Shown here in pieces: positions 56,690 to 64,000 of a stretch of 64,000 nucleotides of DNA. Position numbers and translations under genes: made by a program. How positions within the stretch are numbered: the first letter of the stretch is position 1; every line of letters starts with the position of its first letter. The notes under the pieces were generated by a model, which was not told where the DNA came from, did no database searches, and saw only the letters and a program-made list of their open reading frames with translations. This stretch comes from Pontibacter sp. SGAir0037 (GTDB taxonomy: Bacteria; Bacteroidota; Bacteroidia; Cytophagales; Hymenobacteraceae), in contig NZ_CP028092.1 in NCBI RefSeq assembly GCF_005491705.1, positions 1,922,001 to 1,986,000 of the forward strand, in the 5' to 3' direction.

Positions 56690-57322
56690 TTATTTTGATA
56701 CGACCATTATTATACCTCCGTATTGGTACCTCCCAGCAGGTAAGTTATCTCTGAACGCTGTAAAGAGTTTCCATGAATCAAACTGCTTATTTATTGCAGA
56801 GATAATGTTTCTCACACTTTTCACTTCTTTTAACTCTGGGTTCTGGTAGTGGTCGTTTTCTGGTTCCCAGTATGAGTATACTCTATATTTATCATGGGAG
56901 CTTACTTCAAATACATATGTTGTTCCGTCCAATCCATTTACATATCCCTCTACATCATAACTGTCTGGGAGTTCTTCAACACCCTCTTTAAGAAGCTGCT
57001 CTATCAGAGTCTTTGTTACAGTTGCTGGTATAGTTAACCTCTGGCTTACAATTCCTTTTCTTTCTTCTTTGCGGTTTACTTTAGTTACAAAGTTCACCAA
57101 TTGACCGTGGTAAATGGAATCATTAATACTGATTAATTCAACTACTTGGTATGGGTTCCATAATCTAATAGCTGTATGATAGTCAGCATTTTCAAGATTC
57201 TGCAGTTTCAGTTCTGTTACATCATCGTCAATGTACTTCTTCCAGAACGACACTTCCTTGTTCTGTCCAAAGAGTGGAAGAGAAACGATGAGCAGGAAAA
57301 AGAAACTGATTCTTAACTTCAT
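56690..57322 (-). CDS. Exported protein of unknown function
   Basis: I do not recognise this 210-residue protein. It has a clear signal peptide (MKLRISFFFLLIVSLPLFG, cleaved after about 19) and no further membrane segment. The mature part is polar, with no obvious catalytic motif. A palindrome follows the stop codon, and its upstream 31 bp is shared with the gene at 60750..61265, suggesting that both came as mobile cassettes. Confidence 0.7.
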   Translation of the reverse strand: MKLRISFFFLLIVSLPLFGQNKEVSFWKKYIDDDVTELKLQNLENADYHTAIRLWNPYQVVELISINDSIYHGQLVNFVTKVNRKEERKGIVSQRLTIPATVTKTLIEQLLKEGVEELPDSYDVEGYVNGLDGTTYVFEVSSHDKYRVYSYWEPENDHYQNPELKEVKSVRNIISAINKQFDSWKLFTAFRDNLPAGRYQYGGIIMVVSK

Positions 57323-57333
57323 TTATTATAGGT

Positions 57334-57364
57334 AACTATAGTATAGCAGGAGTTATTCCGATTA
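57334..57364. repeat. 31-bp sequence shared upstream of two unrelated genes, copy 1
   Basis: This stretch matches 61282..61312 at 26 of 31 positions, including an uninterrupted AGGAGTTATTCCG. Each copy lies about 12 to 17 bp upstream of the start of a minus-strand gene of unknown function. Read on the gene strand it ends with ACTATAGTT just before the ribosome-binding region. Confidence 0.75.
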
Positions 57365-57453
57365 GCCACCTAACGAGCTTTGAATAAACGGAATTGGATT
57401 ACCCAATGTACTAATAGTAGTTTAAATATAAAATAGCTTGTTGCCAGATGCTG

Positions 57454-57986
57454 CTAGCTGTCCGAGCTTTTATCATTCGTTTCAAATCTTAGTAATTCCA
57501 TGTATGGATCACCTGTCAAGTTAAGCGCTAACCCAAATGCTGGTTCTGTCTTATGTCCTTGTCGTTTGAGTTCAATAATTTGTTGTCTGAACTTTTTACC
57601 ATATTCATCAATCAAGATGTATTCAACTATCATATGTATATAGGCAAATTGTTGTTTTGTATGAATATTTTGTCCAAATATTTCAATTTCAAAGCCCTCC
57701 ACAGCAAAATTAGCCAACGTACTTGAATTTCGTTTTTCTCTGAGTAAAAAGTTCTATTCGCCACCGAAATGGTCAGTTATTGTTTTATAAAGCACTGTTT
57801 GTCTGCAAAACAACAAATAATATCCAGGTCGCTGTTTTCAATATCTATATCAATTGGAATTGTCTCAACAAGAATAGGGTCAAATATTTTGAGTTTTGAT
57901 AAAATTCCCTTTTCCGACAATATGCAATAGGCTTGTTTTTGTCGGCTGTTGCCATTCTTCAAATATTCAATATTTTCACAGTTCAT
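57454..57986 (-). pseudogene. DUF4269 family gene broken by a frameshift and a stop
   Basis: The first part (57986 to about 57785) encodes YLKNGNSRQKQAYCILSEKG and SDLDIICCFADKQ, the nucleotidyltransferase-like start of DUF4269. The second part (to 57454) encodes ANFAVEGFEIEIFGQNIHTK and ends PYMELLRFE, the usual C-terminus. They are in different frames. Near 57785 one A appears missing from an ATAAAACAATAACT run. Restoring it reads ITDHFGGE, then a TAG stop near 57751, then NFLLREKRNSSTL joining the second part. Two lesions make a sequencing artefact less likely. The intact protein would have about 177 residues. Confidence 0.8.
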
Positions 57987-58075
57987 TCCAATTATATATT
58001 CTGTCGTTCTTATAAAATGTGTAATGGTTTAGTTATCGATTTGGCCTGACCAACCACTAACTCTCTTATAAATAA

Positions 58076-58105
58076 CGCGCTAGGCCGTCGGCCGTAGCGT
58101 GACGT
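58076..58105. repeat. Strong palindrome next to a group II intron-like sequence
   Basis: CGCTAGGCCG-T-CGGCC-G-TAGCG (58078..58099) is an almost perfect palindrome, framed by AACG and GACGTT. It lies about 15 bp before the start of the intron-like segment. Class C group II introns insert next to such hairpins (terminators or attC sites), which makes the pairing notable. Confidence 0.5.
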
Positions 58106-58114
58106 TTATACATG

Positions 58115-58632
58115 GTGTGCGTCCAGTTCGGCACAATTATTTCCGAAATAAATATAATTAAATTGTCCAGAGGGTGCAAATCGCTTATCGGCCTATGGTG
58201 AAGCCCATTAGCAAGCCTCAAACTGGCTGGCTGAGAGGCGCGCAGTGAAGGAAGCGGGACTGCAAACACCTGAACTGACGAATGCTCTTGAGCATGAAAG
58301 TGTAAAGAGAGGGCCGCAGGGCTGCATAAGAGTCATGAAATCGTTGGTAAGCAAGTACATATTTGCAAAGCCCAGGCCAACAAAAGGCTCGGTGTAGATG
58401 CAGCAGGGTTGGTAGGAATAGGACTGAACACGTGAGTGTGAAGAGCCAGGTATACGGGATGCGTTTTACCTGGGGAGGTCTTGGAATAGATTCGGTTTCT
58501 ATGGGCCAAGGAGTCTGCAGCGGCCATAGTAGGCAGAAGAAATGAACTGGAAACCCTAGGAGATCTCACAAGCTACTGAAGAACTAAACGTTATTTGCCT
58601 GAGATCCGACAAGGAGGTTTAACCTGGCAAAA
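58115..58632 (+). other. Probable group II intron 5' ribozyme remnant, ORF missing
   Basis: The segment is gene-free and structured. It starts with a GTGCG-type intron end (GTGTGCGTCCAG). It contains GTCCAGAGGGTGCAAATCG, GGTGAAGCCCATTAGCAAGC and, near its end, AGTCTGCAGCGGCCATAGTA, all of which resemble conserved parts of bacterial group II introns just upstream of the reverse-transcriptase ORF. The RT gene and domains V/VI are missing: the sequence is cut by the 3' end of the AraC gene at 58636. Recognition is from memory of intron sequences, not alignment, so confidence is moderate. Confidence 0.45.
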
Positions 58633-58635
58633 ATG

Positions 58636-59556
58636 TCAATTAAACGACTGCCTGAATTCTAAAGGTGATTGACTGGTTTTGATTTTAAATAACTTACTAA
58701 AAGACTGCGGGTGTTCAAAGCCCAGCTCGTAAGCAACTTCACTTACAGAGAGACTGGTAGTAGATAGTTTTTCTTTTGCTTTTTCTATTAACTTGTGGTG
58801 TATGTGCTGCTGCGCATTTTGGCCAGTTAACGAACGTAGCATATCGCTCAAATAGCTAGGGGACATATTCAGCTGCTCCGATATAAATTGTACCGTTGGT
58901 ATACCCTGATTAAGGGAACGTTCGCTGTTGAAATAATCTTCTAATATTTCTTCCAGTTTTTGTAGCAGGTCGTTACTTAAAGTTTTGCGGGTAATAAATT
59001 GCCGCTTGTAAAACCGGTTGGCGTAATTCAACAACAACTCGATTTGTGAGATAATTACATCATGGCTAAAATCATCGATCCTGCTGTTCAGCTCTTCTTC
59101 AAGGATAGTAAAAATGGTAATAATGGTTGCTTTTTCCTTATCGGATAAATGCAGGGCCTCATTAGCCGAATATGAAAAGAAGCCATACTGTTTTATCTTT
59201 TTTGCTAAAGGATAAGTCAATAAAAAATCCGGGTGTATCAGCAGCGTATAGGTAGAACATACGCCCCCATGCTCTTCATTATGGCCTATCACCTGGTTGG
59301 GGGCGGCAAACAACAAGCCGCCTTCATCAAAATCATAATAATGCTGGCCATACTTTACCCGGCCGCTAAGCCGCGGCTTGTATGATATTTTATAAAAACT
59401 AAGTACATGCGGTTGCGGGAAGTTGGTCTCAATAACCCGGGTACTTTCAGCACCCAACATCCAGATGAGTGGGTGCTGCGGCTCGCGCAAGCCAAAGGCT
59501 CTGGCCGCTTCCGAGAGCGAAGCAAAAATGTGCGGTATGTTTTCTCCCTTTTTCAT
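58636..59556 (-). CDS. AraC-family transcriptional regulator
   Basis: The start at 59556 (MKKGENIPHIFASLSEAARA) is chosen over an upstream in-frame ATG because the extra 14 residues are not conserved-looking. The product of about 306 residues has an N-terminal AraC-ligand-like domain (KYGQHYYDFDEGGLLFAAPN near 85) and a C-terminal double helix-turn-helix (VQFISEQLNMSPSYLSDMLR and LSVSEVAYELGFEHPQSFSK), ending FKIKTSQSPLEFRQSF. It is 67 bp downstream of an SDR gene on the same strand; such AraC/SDR pairs are frequent, and the SDR is its likely target. Confidence 0.9.
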   Translation of the reverse strand: MKKGENIPHIFASLSEAARAFGLREPQHPLIWMLGAESTRVIETNFPQPHVLSFYKISYKPRLSGRVKYGQHYYDFDEGGLLFAAPNQVIGHNEEHGGVCSTYTLLIHPDFLLTYPLAKKIKQYGFFSYSANEALHLSDKEKATIITIFTILEEELNSRIDDFSHDVIISQIELLLNYANRFYKRQFITRKTLSNDLLQKLEEILEDYFNSERSLNQGIPTVQFISEQLNMSPSYLSDMLRSLTGQNAQQHIHHKLIEKAKEKLSTTSLSVSEVAYELGFEHPQSFSKLFKIKTSQSPLEFRQSFN

Positions 59557-59623
59557 ATTGAAAATGTAGCACCAATATACCGGTTGTATGATGGACAACC
59601 GGGTATATTGGCTAAGTAAAATG

Positions 59624-60469
59624 TTACTTCACAAGGCTTTGGGCAGCGCTGGAAACAGCTTGCCATGCTTCCCAGGTGGCTAAACGCTCTTCATAGGCCT
59701 TTTTCACCCACGCCAAATTATGACTGCCGAGGAAGAGCCGCAGCGGCGGATTTTCAGCATCAACCACCTGGAAGAGCGCTTCCGGGGTTGCTTCGGGATC
59801 GCCTCTTTCTGTGTCTTTCAGCGTATTAAGAAAATCTTGTTTAAAGTCAGTGTATACGTCAAGACCGGCTGCAAATTTTAAAGACTCCTGGCTGCCAAAA
59901 TCGGTGGCATAAGCACCCGGCTCAATGATGCTTACTTTAATACCAAAAGCTTTCACCTCCAACGCAAGACTTTCATGAATGGCTTCAAATGCCCATTTAG
60001 AGGAACAGTAATAACCGATCACGGGTAACGTAACATGACCAAGGTTACTGGATACCCCCACTATATGCCCGCCACCCTGCTGACGTAGCAATGGCAAAAC
60101 CGCCTGAATGACCGCCAGTGCGCCAAAAATATTCGTATCATACATCGCCTTCACGTCATCAGCACTCGCTTCTTCAATGGTGCCCACCAAGGAGTAGCCA
60201 GCATTGTTCAGCACGATGTCAAGCCTGCCGAAATGCGCGTGGGCTTGTGCAACGGCTGTTCTTACCTGTTCACTGTTGGTGACATCCAGTTCAAGCGTTA
60301 ACACATTTGCCCCGTGTTTTTCTTTTAGATCTGCCAAGCTTGATAGTTTTCTGGCAGTAGCCGCCACCTTATCTCCACGCATGAGGGCAGCATCTGCCCA
60401 AATTCTTCCAAACCCACGGGAAGCTCCGGTTATAAACCAAATCTTACCGGTTGACTTTTCATTTTCCAT
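59624..60469 (-). CDS. Short-chain dehydrogenase/reductase (classical SDR)
   Basis: This is a 281-residue oxidoreductase with the classical SDR landmarks: ITGASRGFGRIWADAALMRG (TGxxxGxG, residues 13 to 32), LNNAGYSLVG near 89, GVSSNLGHV near 137 (catalytic Ser) and YYCSSKWAFEA (YxxxK) near 153. It acts on an unknown alcohol or ketone with NADP(H). The downstream AraC gene is probably cotranscribed or regulates it. Confidence 0.9.
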   Translation of the reverse strand: MENEKSTGKIWFITGASRGFGRIWADAALMRGDKVAATARKLSSLADLKEKHGANVLTLELDVTNSEQVRTAVAQAHAHFGRLDIVLNNAGYSLVGTIEEASADDVKAMYDTNIFGALAVIQAVLPLLRQQGGGHIVGVSSNLGHVTLPVIGYYCSSKWAFEAIHESLALEVKAFGIKVSIIEPGAYATDFGSQESLKFAAGLDVYTDFKQDFLNTLKDTERGDPEATPEALFQVVDAENPPLRLFLGSHNLAWVKKAYEERLATWEAWQAVSSAAQSLVK

Positions 60470-60607
60470 ATTTTTTCATCTTGATTTTTGTTCCACAAAG
60501 TTCAACGGTTACTACTTGTTAGTTGTAGCCTAATTGAGTGTGTTTGTAGTCAAAATGAGAAAGGATGAAATATTCCATTGTCAGCAGGGCTGATTATAAC
60601 ATTACAG

Positions 60608-60671
60608 CTAACTGCTCTGCTAAACGACGGGCGAGTCCGTCGGCAGTGGTTGAGATTTATATTCTTGTTAG
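60608..60671. repeat. 64-bp attC-like imperfect palindrome
   Basis: CTAAC (60608..60612) and GTTAG (60667..60671) form complementary ends. Inside, CTGCTAAACGACGG pairs imperfectly with CCGTCGGCAG around GCGAGT. Size, core CTAAC/GTTAG and position (79 bp after the stop of the minus-strand gene at 60750) all fit an integron attC site. Confidence 0.45.
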
Positions 60672-60749
60672 GTGTAGATGTTTTCCATTTTCCAGATACT
60701 CTATACCTAACTTATTTATGTGCTGGGGTATATAGTGTTTTTCTTTCTT

Positions 60750-61265
60750 CTATGGAAGCTTCTCCCAGTCTATTTCAGGATTATCAAGTAACGACTGAAG
60801 ATATGTCCTGTCTGGACTTACCAACATTCCGTAATCAGTAGCCGATGGAATTACAGCTTCAAAAAGATAATCACACTCACTTTCCAACAATTCATACCTT
60901 CTGTTTCCTTTAATTTTATCCAAGTCCAAGTAATCAGGTGGCAACTGGTTTAACTGTATCATTTCAATTCCTCGTTTCCAATCAGACATCAAAGGTTTAA
61001 ATTCTTCGGTTGTCAGGATGAAGTCAAACTTCAGTCCTTTGGCAAGTACATTTAAATTTTGCATTTCTTCCATAATTGGCAGGCTATATTTCTGCCAATG
61101 AAATCCATTGCTTGTAGTATGGTTATGTACCCAAACGTATTTATAGTTATCCCGAATCAAGTACTTGAGAATTCCTGTAGTAGCAAAGTCAAGAATAATC
61201 CTATATCTACCTTTTGAGATTTCCTTGATACAGTTTAAGTTCTCTTTAAAGTCTACTTCTTTCAT
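60750..61265 (-). CDS. Protein of unknown function
   Basis: The start at 61265 (MKEVDFKENLNCIKEISKGR) gives 171 residues; an alternative in-frame start lies 18 bp upstream. There is no signal peptide or membrane segment. The sequence is rich in Leu, Asp, Glu and Lys with motifs such as YKYVWVHNHTTSNGFHWQKY near 40 and EIDWEKLP at the end. I recognise no family. An attC-like palindrome follows it and the 31-bp shared sequence precedes it, suggesting a cassette gene. Confidence 0.6.
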   Translation of the reverse strand: MKEVDFKENLNCIKEISKGRYRIILDFATTGILKYLIRDNYKYVWVHNHTTSNGFHWQKYSLPIMEEMQNLNVLAKGLKFDFILTTEEFKPLMSDWKRGIEMIQLNQLPPDYLDLDKIKGNRRYELLESECDYLFEAVIPSATDYGMLVSPDRTYLQSLLDNPEIDWEKLP

Positions 61266-61281
61266 GCTTGAAATACTACTC

Positions 61282-61312
61282 AACTACAGTGTACAAGGAG
61301 TTATTCCGGTTA
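61282..61312. repeat. 31-bp sequence shared upstream of two unrelated genes, copy 2
   Basis: Partner of 57334..57364 (26 of 31 identical). It lies 17 bp upstream of the start at 61265, in the same orientation relative to its gene as copy 1. Confidence 0.75.
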
Positions 61313-61439
61313 TCAGCCCTTTAGTTGGAGTATTCTGAACCTGCTTTTTGCGATCATTAGATGCCATTTGTGTTGTGGCTTCCTTCTTTTACACTACAAG
61401 TTAAATATAGCAAATACCTATAAATTAGCAAGAGGACTG

Positions 61440-61620
61440 GTGAAACTTTCCCATCAGTGGCTGGAGAGGTAAGTATAAACTTCGCTGTCTTGCTGCTTCT
61501 GTACCCTGGCAGCGACTGGATGTAGCGCAGCTCGATACCCTGATTGAGCAAATAGGTGGCAAAGGAGTTCCGAAGCGTGTTCAGATAGAAATGGGTGTCG
61601 TGTGGTAAGGCTGCTGCACT
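61440..61620 (-). pseudogene. Decayed tyrosine recombinase C-terminal fragment
   Basis: The minus-strand translation has TLRNSFATYLLNQGIELRYI followed by QSLPGYRSSKTAKF. This is the active-site region of tyrosine recombinases (normally HTLRHSFATHLL...DLRYIQELLGHSSSKTT). The Arg is kept, but the first catalytic His is Asn and the later His is Tyr, and the text loses similarity after SSKTAKF, with no tyrosine-bearing end. About 60 codons of a 300-residue enzyme remain. Its place beside attC-like palindromes suggests an integron or integrative-element integrase. Confidence 0.75.
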
Positions 61621-61669
61621 GTATTGGAAGTAAAGCTCTTACCTATGTAAATCTCTTGTAATTCACCCA

Positions 61670-62296
61670 TTAGTTGTCGTTCATCAGTTTCTGAAACTCC
61701 GCTACAAAGAGACTTACATGGTAACCATCCGCTAAACCGTGGTGCACATGTACGGAAACAGGCATTGTCTTGACACCGTTTTTCTCAGTTACTTTTCCGA
61801 AAGATATTTTCGGGCAACTATCCGGAAAGGTGAAACTCCTTGCATGGGAGATGGATGAAAAGTCTATCCAGGGAATGGCGGAAAAATGAATCACATTCTC
61901 GCCCGAAACAGCAGGTATCAATCCTTCAGATTGCTGCACGTCCTGAATAACCTGCCTTGCCTGCTCATAAAAGCTGCTTTCATCTTCCTCATAGTCCATG
62001 TAAGCAAAGCCGAATGTATGGTTTGGTCTGCTGATGGTAGAAGAAGCATTCACTTGCTCAAAGACATACACTTTCCCGTTGATAATTCTATACCGAAATG
62101 CCTCCACTGCATTTGCTGCCTGCAGCGCGCGGTACAGGTAGTACAGGAAAAAGGACTGCTTGTTTTTCTTTGCTTGTGCATAAGCCTTTGTGCAGTCGAT
62201 CTGAACTGTTATCCCGAAGAACGGCTCTTCGAACCGGGAGAAGAAATGATAATGTTCTTTTCTGTTCCACTCCGATATGTTTACTTCTTTTTTCAT
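61670..62296 (-). CDS. Chloramphenicol acetyltransferase (CatA) family acyltransferase
   Basis: This 208-residue protein follows the CatA fold: FEEPFFGITVQIDCTKAY near 22, FFLYYLYRALQAANAVEAFR near 49, and the active-site sequence VHHGLADGYHVSLF with catalytic His186 and structural Asp190, ending just before the C-terminus. The sequence is diverged from the classical resistance enzymes, so the acceptor may not be chloramphenicol. It overlaps the HAD gene by one base (TGATG), indicating translational coupling. Confidence 0.87.
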   Translation of the reverse strand: MKKEVNISEWNRKEHYHFFSRFEEPFFGITVQIDCTKAYAQAKKNKQSFFLYYLYRALQAANAVEAFRYRIINGKVYVFEQVNASSTISRPNHTFGFAYMDYEEDESSFYEQARQVIQDVQQSEGLIPAVSGENVIHFSAIPWIDFSSISHARSFTFPDSCPKISFGKVTEKNGVKTMPVSVHVHHGLADGYHVSLFVAEFQKLMNDN

Positions 62297-62988
62297 CAGG
62301 TTAAGTATGGTATTATGTCGCTTATAGTATTAAGTTCTAGCAGGTTCGGATGCTGCAACGCATGTGGGTGTTGCTCGTGCGCCCAGGTGGTGTGGTAAGG
62401 CACATGGGCCGCATGGCCCTGCAACTCCAGAACCGGAAGCACATCCGACTTTATGGAATTGCCAATCATCAAAAAGTTTTCAGGCACGCAGTCCAGGTGC
62501 TTTAACAGCTTCCGGTAATCGGCAACTTTTTTGTCGCTCATAACTTCTATATGGTGAAAGTAGCTTTCCAGGCCCGACAGCTTCAGCTTTCTCTCCTGGT
62601 CCAGCAAATCACCTTTTGTCGCCAGTACCAACCGATACTCCTCATAAAGCGCATCCAGCACCTCTTTTACTCCTTCCAGCAACTCGATAGGCTTTAGCAG
62701 CAACTCCTGCCCCAACTGAATTACTTCATCTATCAGCCTGAAACTAGCCATACCACCAGAAACGCTGTAAGCAGTTTCTATCATGCAAAGCATGAAACCT
62801 TTAATGCCATACCCGTACAGGTGCAGGTTTTTCATTTCGGTTTTAAACAATTCCTGGGAGACTGAATGATGTGGCAGGAAGTCTTCCAGCAAGGCACAGA
62901 ACCGGCGCTCTGTCTCCTGGAAATAAGGTTCATTTACCCAAAGTGTATCGTCTGCGTCGAAGGCAATCGTTTTAATTTTGTTTTTCAT
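62296..62988 (-). CDS. HAD family hydrolase
   Basis: This 230-residue phosphatase-like protein has motif I FDADDTLW (nucleophile Asp11, Asp13), motif II LATKGD near 115, motif III Lys (KVADYRK near 152) and motif IV MIGNSIKSDV near 172. A helical cap lies between motifs I and II. It dephosphorylates an unknown small molecule. Cotranscribed with the CAT-like gene and divergent from a Crp/Fnr gene 79 bp away, which may regulate the pair. Confidence 0.9.
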   Translation of the reverse strand: MKNKIKTIAFDADDTLWVNEPYFQETERRFCALLEDFLPHHSVSQELFKTEMKNLHLYGYGIKGFMLCMIETAYSVSGGMASFRLIDEVIQLGQELLLKPIELLEGVKEVLDALYEEYRLVLATKGDLLDQERKLKLSGLESYFHHIEVMSDKKVADYRKLLKHLDCVPENFLMIGNSIKSDVLPVLELQGHAAHVPYHTTWAHEQHPHALQHPNLLELNTISDIIPYLT

Positions 62989-63067
62989 TCTTGCTTCTGT
63001 ACTTTTCAGTCACAAAGTTCAGGTAAGCTTTTATGAGCTGAAAGGACATTTGTCCAAACAAGAAAAT

Positions 63068-63631
63068 ATGCTTCGTACGAATGTTTCTTTCCTGTCATTT
63101 ACCGGGCAGCTCTACGCAAAGCAGGAGCAGGAGGAAAGTATTTCGCTAAAGACTTTTCCGGCTGGTAGCCTGCTTTTGCAACAAGGGGGAAGTGCCTCCA
63201 AAGTATTCATTGTAAAATCAGGTATCACGAAATGCTTTTTCAGCGAGGAAAACGGCAAGGATTATATCCTCGAATTTTTAGGCGAAGGTGAAATTGTAGG
63301 GGAAATTGAGTTTCTGAAGCAGATCCCATGCTTATGCCATGTAGAAGCTGTAACAGAGGTTGAGGCATATGCCATCTCTTTACCTTTTTTCAAATCCCTC
63401 TTAGAAACGAATCTTGAACTGAATAAACTCCTGCTGGATGAGTTGGCAGAGCGAATTATTAATACGAGTAGCAGAGCATCCTTTCAACAGCTCTACACGG
63501 TGGAGCATGGGCTTAAGAAACTGCTGCAACTGCAATCCAAACTAAACATCCATATTCCGAAAGAAGATATGGCCGCTTACTTAGGTATTACGCTGAGAAG
63601 CCTGAACAGGGCTTTAAAAAATGTGGTGTAG
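63068..63631 (+). CDS. Crp/Fnr family transcriptional regulator
   Basis: I start at 63068 (MLRTNVSFLSFTGQLYAKQE); the longer frame from 62978 overlaps the divergent HAD gene and adds 30 residues without family similarity. The product of about 187 residues has a cyclic-nucleotide-binding-like domain (TFPAGSLLLQQGGSASKVFI, then FLGEGEIVGEIEFLKQIPC) and a C-terminal helix-turn-helix (PKEDMAAYLGITLRSLNRAL). The HAD and CAT-like genes are the probable targets. Confidence 0.9.
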   Translation: MLRTNVSFLSFTGQLYAKQEQEESISLKTFPAGSLLLQQGGSASKVFIVKSGITKCFFSEENGKDYILEFLGEGEIVGEIEFLKQIPCLCHVEAVTEVEAYAISLPFFKSLLETNLELNKLLLDELAERIINTSSRASFQQLYTVEHGLKKLLQLQSKLNIHIPKEDMAAYLGITLRSLNRALKNVV

Positions 63632-63783
63632 GCTCGGGCCCTGCAGCACCTGCAAGGTAAACCGCCCCTGCTCCCTTTCGTAAACAAACACTGGTAGATG
63701 TCGAGAGAGGCGGAGGCTACACAGAGAAGGAAGAGCCAGAGATGCAGCAGCATGTATCAGCTGCAGTGGAATACTGTTATAGT

Positions 63784-63808
63784 AGCGGCGTCACGGTATA
63801 GCGCCGCT
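63784..63808. terminator. Possible hairpin downstream of the DUF5694 gene
   Basis: AGCGGCG (63784..63790) and CGCCGCT (63802..63808) form a 7-bp GC-rich stem with an 11-base loop, about 70 bp after the DUF5694 stop. No U-tract follows, so a terminator role is weakly supported. Confidence 0.3.
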
Positions 63809-63878
63809 ATATGCATATTGGCGCAGGTGGCTTTGGAAGGTCATTATTCTTTTAATAATCTGGCCGATGGCGGCTATC

Positions 63879-64000
63879 TCATTTGCCTAAAAGAGTACTC
63901 ACCTCCACTACCTCAAAATCCGGGTTCGATTCGAAAAGATGCTTGAGAATGGGAATGTGCCCCTGCCCGTATATAACCAGGATAGCTTTATCAGTCGGCT
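63879..64000 (-). CDS. DUF5694 family protein, C-terminal end only
   Basis: The minus strand reads from the window edge to a TGA at 63881..63879. The last 40 residues include DKAILVIYGQGHIPILKHLF followed by ESNPDFEVVEVSTLLGK, the typical C-terminus of DUF5694 (TraB-like) proteins. The rest lies outside the window. Confidence 0.75.
   Translation of the reverse strand, partial: PTDKAILVIYGQGHIPILKHLFESNPDFEVVEVSTLLGK

Noticed and set aside
57454..57717. Separate 87-residue hypothetical gene
   Set aside because: It starts with a TTG in the middle of DUF4269 similarity and is the C-terminal half of the broken gene.
61670..62296. Chloramphenicol resistance gene
   Set aside because: The active-site His/Asp are present but the sequence is far from known resistance enzymes, so only family membership is claimed.
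1..64000. CRISPR arrays, rRNA, tRNA, complete insertion sequences
   Set aside because: None was recognised in reading both strands. A covariance-model search would be needed to exclude small RNAs.

Overview
The window looks like a chromosome segment of a Bacteroidota bacterium, most likely a Cytophagales/Hymenobacteraceae (Pontibacter-like) relative. Support for this: two SusC/SusD pairs, DPP-type S9 peptidases, a protein with a type IX secretion C-terminal domain, a hybrid two-component (HTCS) remnant, a Bacteroidota-type promoter candidate (TTG, 20 bp, TATGTTTG) and AT-rich intergenic sequence. The species assignment is inference. No rRNA, tRNA, CRISPR array or intact insertion sequence was recognised.

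Region 1 (1 to about 42,770) is a large catabolic island. All its genes are on the minus strand except a terminal AraC-type regulator. It holds two SusCD importers, three S9 dipeptidyl-peptidase-like exopeptidases, an M1 peptidase, an Xaa-Pro aminopeptidase, a DUF885 peptidase and an HExxH lipoprotein. It also holds an apparently complete trans-4-hydroxy-L-proline pathway: epimerase, FAD D-amino-acid dehydrogenase, DapA-family deaminase and 2,5-dioxovalerate dehydrogenase. A GH127 beta-L-arabinofuranosidase-like enzyme and an NSS sodium symporter are also present. A further operon encodes a ThuA/PVC-dehydrogenase/cupredoxin fusion, an MFS transporter, a xylose-isomerase-like epimerase and a Gfo/Idh/MocA oxidoreductase. 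Eight copies of one box (core TGATACTATATTAAC and variants) lie in the same orientation ahead of most transcription units. I infer one regulon for hydroxyproline-rich glycoproteins, such as plant extensins whose hydroxyprolines carry beta-L-arabinofuranosides: GH127 trims the sugars, the proline-tolerant peptidases cut the backbone, and the Hyp pathway delivers 2-oxoglutarate.

Region 2 (42,770 to 47,640) holds a terminator, a broken HTCS sensor N-terminus, an alpha/beta hydrolase, a T9SS-sorted surface protein, an AraC regulator and a GAF-domain protein.

Region 3 (47,880 to 64,000) is an accessory zone of small stress or housekeeping-like genes (DUF2200, DUF1801, DoxX/HxlR, OsmC, YdeI, RidA, WYL, VOC, SDRs, Crp/Fnr, TPR lipoprotein, CAT-like acetyltransferase, HAD), nearly all on the minus strand. 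Between 54.7 and 61.6 kb it contains imperfect palindromes resembling integron attC sites, a 31-bp sequence shared upstream of two unrelated genes, a doubly broken DUF4269 gene, a probable group II intron remnant beside a strong palindrome, and a decayed tyrosine-recombinase fragment. This suggests a degenerate gene-cassette array.
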